From: a bacterium UBP8_UBA817
GTDB taxonomy: Bacteria; Margulisbacteria; Marinamargulisbacteria; UBA817
Length of the DNA: 28,606 nucleotides
Assembly (NCBI GenBank): GCA_002296285.1
Contig: DBHX01000019.1
Location: 1 to 28,606, forward strand
Direction: 5' to 3'
Part shown: positions 25,533 through 28,606 of the stretch, piece by piece
How positions within the stretch are numbered: the first letter of the stretch is position 1
Layout of the letters: every line of letters begins with the position of its first letter
The notes under the pieces: model-generated
Told to the model about the DNA's origin: nothing
What the model saw: the letters and a program-made list of their open reading frames with translations, nothing else
Database searches by the model: none
Position numbers and translations under genes: made by a program

Positions 25533-25552
25533 TATAATTAACGTTAATTATA
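25533..25552 (-). promoter_or_regulatory. 20-base perfect palindrome overlapping a -10 element
   Basis: TATAATTAACGTTAATTATA is a perfect palindrome. Read on the minus strand it begins with TATAAT, a consensus -10 box. It ends five bases before the AGGAG and nine before the ATG at 25523. A weak -35 candidate (TTACCC) stands 17 bases upstream of the TATAAT. This is the arrangement of an operator for a dimeric repressor over a promoter, but the transcript start would be very close to the ATG. On the + strand the palindrome is followed by seven T, so a terminator is the alternative. Confidence 0.4.
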
Positions 25553-25618
25553 CGTTTTTTTATAGAAGTGGGTAAGGGTAATTTAATTTTAAAAAGAGAT
25601 CCCCCCCCTTTGGTTTAA

Positions 25619-26899
25619 CTAGCCCATGGCTTGATCAAAATCAGCCGTAATATCATCAATGTGTTCCAACCCAACGGATACACGGATCATGTCTGGCAAC
25701 ACGCCGGCGGCTTGCTGTTCAGATTCTCCCAATTGTTGATGTGTCGTTGATGATGGGTGAATCACCAAGGTTTTTGCATCCCCAACATTGGCCAAGTGGC
25801 TGGCCAATTTGACATTATCAATGAATGATTTTGCCGCATCATACCCACCCTTAATACCAAATGTAAACACGGTAGGAAAGTTCCCCTGTAAATATTTTTT
25901 ACAGTTCTCAAAGCTGGCATGATCTGAAAATCCAGTGTAATTTACCCAATCAATTTTAGGGTGGTTTTTGAGCCATTCGGCGAGTTTTTTTGCATTGGAA
26001 ACATGTTTTTCCATACGTAAAGGAAGTGTTTCCAAGCCTTGAATAAATTGGAAGGCATTGGTGGGACTCAACGACATGCCCATGTTTCGAAGCCCTTGAA
26101 CTCTGGCTTTAATGGCAAATGCAACGTTGCCCAAGCCTGGAAAATCCCCAAATACGTCCCAGTACTTTAGCCCATGGTAGCTGGCATCTGGTTCAGTAAA
26201 TTCTTGAAAGCGACCATTACCCCAATTGAAAGCGCCACCATCAACCAAGATTCCGCCAATCGATGTGCCATGCCCACCAATCCACTTGGTGAGAGAGTGT
26301 ACCACAATGTCTGCGCCGTGTTTAATGGGGGTGCATAGCCCAGGTGCAAATGTATTGTCCACCATCACGGGAACATTATTGGCATGTGCGGCTGTTGAAA
26401 TTGACTCAAAATCTAAAATATCACCTTTGGGATTTCCAACGGTTTCAAGGTACACCAATTTAGTATTCTCTTTAATAGCACCTTGAACTTTTTCAGCATC
26501 CAAATCTTCGATGAAGTCAACGGTAATGCCCAATCTTGGAAGCGTGTAGCGAAATAGCGTATCCGTACCCCCATAAAGTGAAGCGGAAGCAACAATATGA
26601 TCACCTGCGCCACAAATGGTATGAATAGCTAAGAAAATAGCGGACATACCACTGGCCGTGCACAACGCCGCAGAGCCACCCTCAAGAGCAGCCACTCGCT
26701 GTTCAAGAACATCAGTGGTTGGATTCATGATCCGTGTATAAATATTTCCAAACTCTTTCAACCCAAATAAATTGGCGGCATGATCTGTATCTTTGAATAC
26801 AAAACTGGTGGTTTGATAAATGGGGACTGCACGCGAACCGGTGGTTGGTTCCGGTGTTTGACCGGCGTGCAGAGTTAATGTTTCTAAATGTTGTGACAT
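25619..26899 (-). CDS. metY: O-acetylhomoserine sulfhydrylase / aminocarboxypropyltransferase
   Basis: PLP enzyme that makes homocysteine (or methionine with methanethiol) from O-acetylhomoserine. Full length at 426 residues. Features: TLHAGQTPEPTTGSRAVPIY at the N-terminus, ASASLYGGT, ETVGNPKGDI and VDNTFAPGLCTP. The PLP lysine is Lys205 in VVHSLTKWIGGHGTSIGG, and HPSSTTHQQL lies near the C-terminus. These fit the MetY branch better than MetB/MetC, which are about 390 residues. An AGGAGC stands six bases before the ATG. The leader is short; no SAM-responsive riboswitch was recognised. The gene lies between decaying unknown genes and the terpene synthase-like gene, all on the minus strand. 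Confidence 0.93.
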   Translation of the reverse strand: MSQHLETLTLHAGQTPEPTTGSRAVPIYQTTSFVFKDTDHAANLFGLKEFGNIYTRIMNPTTDVLEQRVAALEGGSAALCTASGMSAIFLAIHTICGAGDHIVASASLYGGTDTLFRYTLPRLGITVDFIEDLDAEKVQGAIKENTKLVYLETVGNPKGDILDFESISTAAHANNVPVMVDNTFAPGLCTPIKHGADIVVHSLTKWIGGHGTSIGGILVDGGAFNWGNGRFQEFTEPDASYHGLKYWDVFGDFPGLGNVAFAIKARVQGLRNMGMSLSPTNAFQFIQGLETLPLRMEKHVSNAKKLAEWLKNHPKIDWVNYTGFSDHASFENCKKYLQGNFPTVFTFGIKGGYDAAKSFIDNVKLASHLANVGDAKTLVIHPSSTTHQQLGESEQQAAGVLPDMIRVSVGLEHIDDITADFDQAMG

Positions 26900-26989
26900 G
26901 TATGGCTCCTAATCATTAATATAAATGAATAGTAACACGAATAGTGTGATTTATGAAAAACTTGTGAAAGGGGGGCGTTTTTTATTATT

Positions 26990-27005
26990 TGCTAAATGTT
27001 TAGCA
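26990..27005. repeat. seven-pair hairpin between metY and the upstream gene
   Basis: TGCTAAATGTTTAGCA can form a stem TGCTAA/TTAGCA with a four-base loop. It lies just after the stop of the frameshifted gene at 27017 on the minus strand and could end that transcript, although no T run follows in that direction. Confidence 0.3.
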
Positions 27006-27016
27006 GACCTTCATAA

Positions 27017-27273
27017 TTATGTCATTTTTAAAAATTTATTTGCCAAATAAAACAAGAATCCGTAACCATTCAATTCAATTATTGGGGTTTTGTCTAATTT
27101 AAGGATGTGTTCGGAGTAATGCTTGAGGCCGTCTTTGTGAGTTTTTATTAATTTGTCGCACTCTGCTTTTGAAGTCTTGGCGAGTTTGCGGGCAGCGTCA
27201 AGGTTAAAGTGATTTTCAAGGTTTAAATCAGTTAAGTTTTTTTAAATCCGGTGAGTCCCCGAAAAAAAAACAT
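27017..27273 (-). pseudogene. small unknown gene, one base out of frame at an A7 run
   Basis: Not recognised. On the minus strand ATG at 27273 is followed by nine T and reads MFFFRGLTGFKK, then stops. In another frame, beginning right after the run of seven A (27237-27243), comes NLTDLNLENHFNLDAARKLA, then KTSKAECDKLIKTHKDGLKH and IELNGYGFLFYLANKFLKMT, ending at 27017. One extra A in the run joins the two parts into an 85-residue protein with amphipathic helices. The second part is clearly coding-like. It is a fresh frameshift, a sequence error, or a gene read through transcriptional slippage at the A7 or T9 run. It sits 54 bases after the 253-residue gene, in the same direction. Confidence 0.55.
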
Positions 27274-27327
27274 CGATTGTGTTAGGTTTCGAAAAATACA
27301 TAAGAGTAAAGGGGGCATGAATGAACT

Positions 27328-28089
27328 TTATCGAGATTTATTGAACGGCAAGCAAAACCATTTAAGTAGTAAATCAAGGACCAAGTTTATTGGCGATTTT
27401 TCTAAACGTTGCTTAGTTTGGGAGTGAATATGATTTTGAATGACTCGAAATGATTTCATTCTTTGAATGACCATTAACGTAAATAATCCAATCAGTTCAA
27501 ATTGATTGTAGAAACCTAAATCTTTATCGGAGGCATTAAAGTTACCAAATAACCGATACAGATCACAACATTCAATGGGCCTTTTGTTTTGGCAATTCAA
27601 TGCTTCTTGGGTGATGTGTGAAGACGAAAAATACGTACGATATGAATTGTTCGCTTGGCCAATCATTGCCATCAGCTCTTCTTGTGAGTCTGGGCCAACA
27701 CAGTTTTTAAGAACATCAAGCGCATTCGAAAAAAGTACCGAGATTAAAGCTTGATCATGAATGGTTGATAAATAATGGATGAGTCGTTTTTTTTCAATCG
27801 CAAAAAGATTGGGTGCGACAGATATCATCAATGGAATGACTTTGATTATTGTATCTGAATCCATTTTTGGTGGATCTGAGTTTAAAAGCTGTAGAAGGTG
27901 TTGGTTAACGGGCTCAATAATTCCTTGCTCGTACACCGCCCACTTCACTTTTTGAGAACAGTCATATGGATGGCCACAATACGATTCCAACCATGATAAT
28001 TGAGTTGGGGTATAGATGTTTGTTGGATCCGCTGTGAGTGTTGTTGGGTAAACATGATTTAATGAAACTGTTTTATAAAAAAGTGACAT
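27328..28089 (-). CDS. unknown 253-residue protein
   Basis: I do not recognise a family. The sequence is largely helical by appearance, with seven cysteines scattered through it (for example CGHPYDC at 38-44 and ECCDLY near 173). Two hydrophobic patches lie near the C-terminus: FELIGLFTLMVIQ and LVLDLLLKWFCLPF. There is no signal peptide and no complete membrane anchor typical of exported proteins. Its ATG follows directly on the TAA stop of the upstream small gene with no bases between, and no ribosome site is seen, so translation is probably coupled. The neighbouring small genes are frameshifted while this frame is intact over 253 codons, so it may still be functional. Confidence 0.55.
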   Translation of the reverse strand: MSLFYKTVSLNHVYPTTLTADPTNIYTPTQLSWLESYCGHPYDCSQKVKWAVYEQGIIEPVNQHLLQLLNSDPPKMDSDTIIKVIPLMISVAPNLFAIEKKRLIHYLSTIHDQALISVLFSNALDVLKNCVGPDSQEELMAMIGQANNSYRTYFSSSHITQEALNCQNKRPIECCDLYRLFGNFNASDKDLGFYNQFELIGLFTLMVIQRMKSFRVIQNHIHSQTKQRLEKSPINLVLDLLLKWFCLPFNKSR

Positions 28090-28337
28090 TTAAGTTCGAA
28101 ATTTAAAGTTGATGGTTGTTGCAGCCCTTTTAATTTGTTGAAATGCGTGATCCCACTGTGTTTTTTGATGGGCATCTGTTTGAGCTAACGCTTGGCATTT
28201 TTCGTAAAAATTATAAATCTTGGCACAACGTGCTTCACCGCCATGTGTTAGGAGTAAAGGTGGTTCTTGAGCAATCATTGACGCCAGGTCTAAGTAAACA
28301 TCAGTGTTTTGTAAAACAAAGGTTTGAAAAAAATCAT
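28090..28337 (-). pseudogene. small unknown gene, one base out of frame at a T7 run
   Basis: Not recognised. On the minus strand AGAGGA (28348-28353) lies ten bases before the ATG at 28337, a credible ribosome site. The ATG leads into a run of seven T (28327-28333) in the wrong frame. One more T would give MIFFQTFVLQNTDVYLDLAS joined to MIAQEPPLLLTHGGEARCAK and IYNFYEKCQALAQTDAHQKT, an 82-residue protein ending at the TAA that abuts the next ATG. An intact 62-codon frame from the ATG at 28278 is the alternative product, but it lacks a ribosome site. The ATG is one base after the stop of the upstream broken gene, so the three form an operon. Confidence 0.5.
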
Positions 28338-28338
28338 T

Positions 28339-28606
28339 TTAATCAGTTCCTCTTAACTGATATTTAGTTCCCTGTCCACGTGAGGGATGGTTCCATGGGA
28401 ATACCCGCCAGTCAAACCCTGTGCGTGACATGAACTGATTCAGATTACCAAAATTACGTTGACTTATATGATCTTTTAGCGCTTTAAACTCTGGGCCGTG
28501 GGTGCATTAATCGATGCAGGCGTCTAATGGCGTGATTTATGCCATTGTTGTAAGAGTTCAGTTCAAATTAGCGGCTAAGTTGGGATTGTTCACTGGGCAT
28601 AATAAC
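28339..28606 (-). pseudogene. broken unknown gene at the right edge
   Basis: Not recognised. From the ATG at 28600 the minus strand reads MPSEQSQLSR, then TAA, then in the same frame FELNSYNNGINHAIRRLHRL to a stop shortly after the GGCCC near 28495. In the next frame EFKALKDHISQRNFGNLNQF, MSRTGFDWRVFPWNHPSRGQ and GTKYQLRGTD follow, ending at 28339. Removing one C in that run joins the parts. With one nonsense codon and one frameshift it is a pseudogene, or the first ten codons are a separate leader. It lies directly upstream of the frameshifted small gene at 28337. Confidence 0.5.

Noticed and set aside
25601..25608. Run of eight C after the metY stop as a phase-variation tract
   Set aside because: It lies outside any reading frame, three bases or more beyond metY and well upstream of the next start, so length changes would not alter a protein.
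26900..27016. SAM riboswitch in the metY leader
   Set aside because: The leader from the likely -10 (TATATT) to the ATG is only a few tens of bases, and no pseudoknot or SAM-I style helices could be recognised.

Overview
The window is a densely packed, AT-rich stretch of a Gram-negative bacterial chromosome. An RND pump and a TolC-like outer-membrane protein show two membranes. The 2-oxoglutarate dehydrogenase genes carry clear Shine-Dalgarno sequences. The gene set (sucA-sucB-lpd, a giant NAD-glutamate dehydrogenase, long-form leuA, metY, RlmK-type methyltransferase) fits a proteobacterium or a related lineage. A eukaryote-like phosphatase, a terpene-synthase-like protein and several decaying small genes hint at a host- or protist-associated life, but the sequence alone does not fix the taxon. 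No tRNA, rRNA, CRISPR array or insertion sequence was seen.

Layout. 1-1460: the 3' part of a dihydroorotate dehydrogenase gene, convergent with a gene for a small exported protein. 1445-7195 (+): a release-factor-like GGQ protein, then the complete 2-oxoglutarate dehydrogenase set sucA, sucB and lpd. 7196-7942: a long gap holding a decayed membrane-protein gene on the minus strand. 7943-9214 (+): a PPTC7-like PP2C phosphatase. 9219-22683 (-): one long co-directional block, in transcription order GldF-like permease, GldG-like protein, NAD-GDH, leuA, TolC-like protein, RND permease and lipoate ligase. leuA, the TolC-like gene and the RND gene are joined by ATGA overlaps. 22722-23666 (+): a lone RlmK-type methyltransferase. 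23649-28606 (-): in transcription order, a broken edge gene, two small genes each one base out of frame at a homopolymer, an unknown 253-residue protein between them, metY, and a 582-residue protein with the class I terpene synthase motifs.

How the genes fit together. NAD-GDH turns glutamate into 2-oxoglutarate, SucA/SucB/Lpd oxidise it to succinyl-CoA, and the lipoate ligase can lipoylate SucB, so the core points to glutamate catabolism. The most unusual part is the accessory content: the terpene-synthase-like protein, the PPTC7-like phosphatase with a similar basic N-terminal motif, and at least four loci whose coding-like reading frames are broken by one-base changes while all long metabolic genes are intact. 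That contrast suggests either ongoing decay or slippage-dependent expression of accessory genes.
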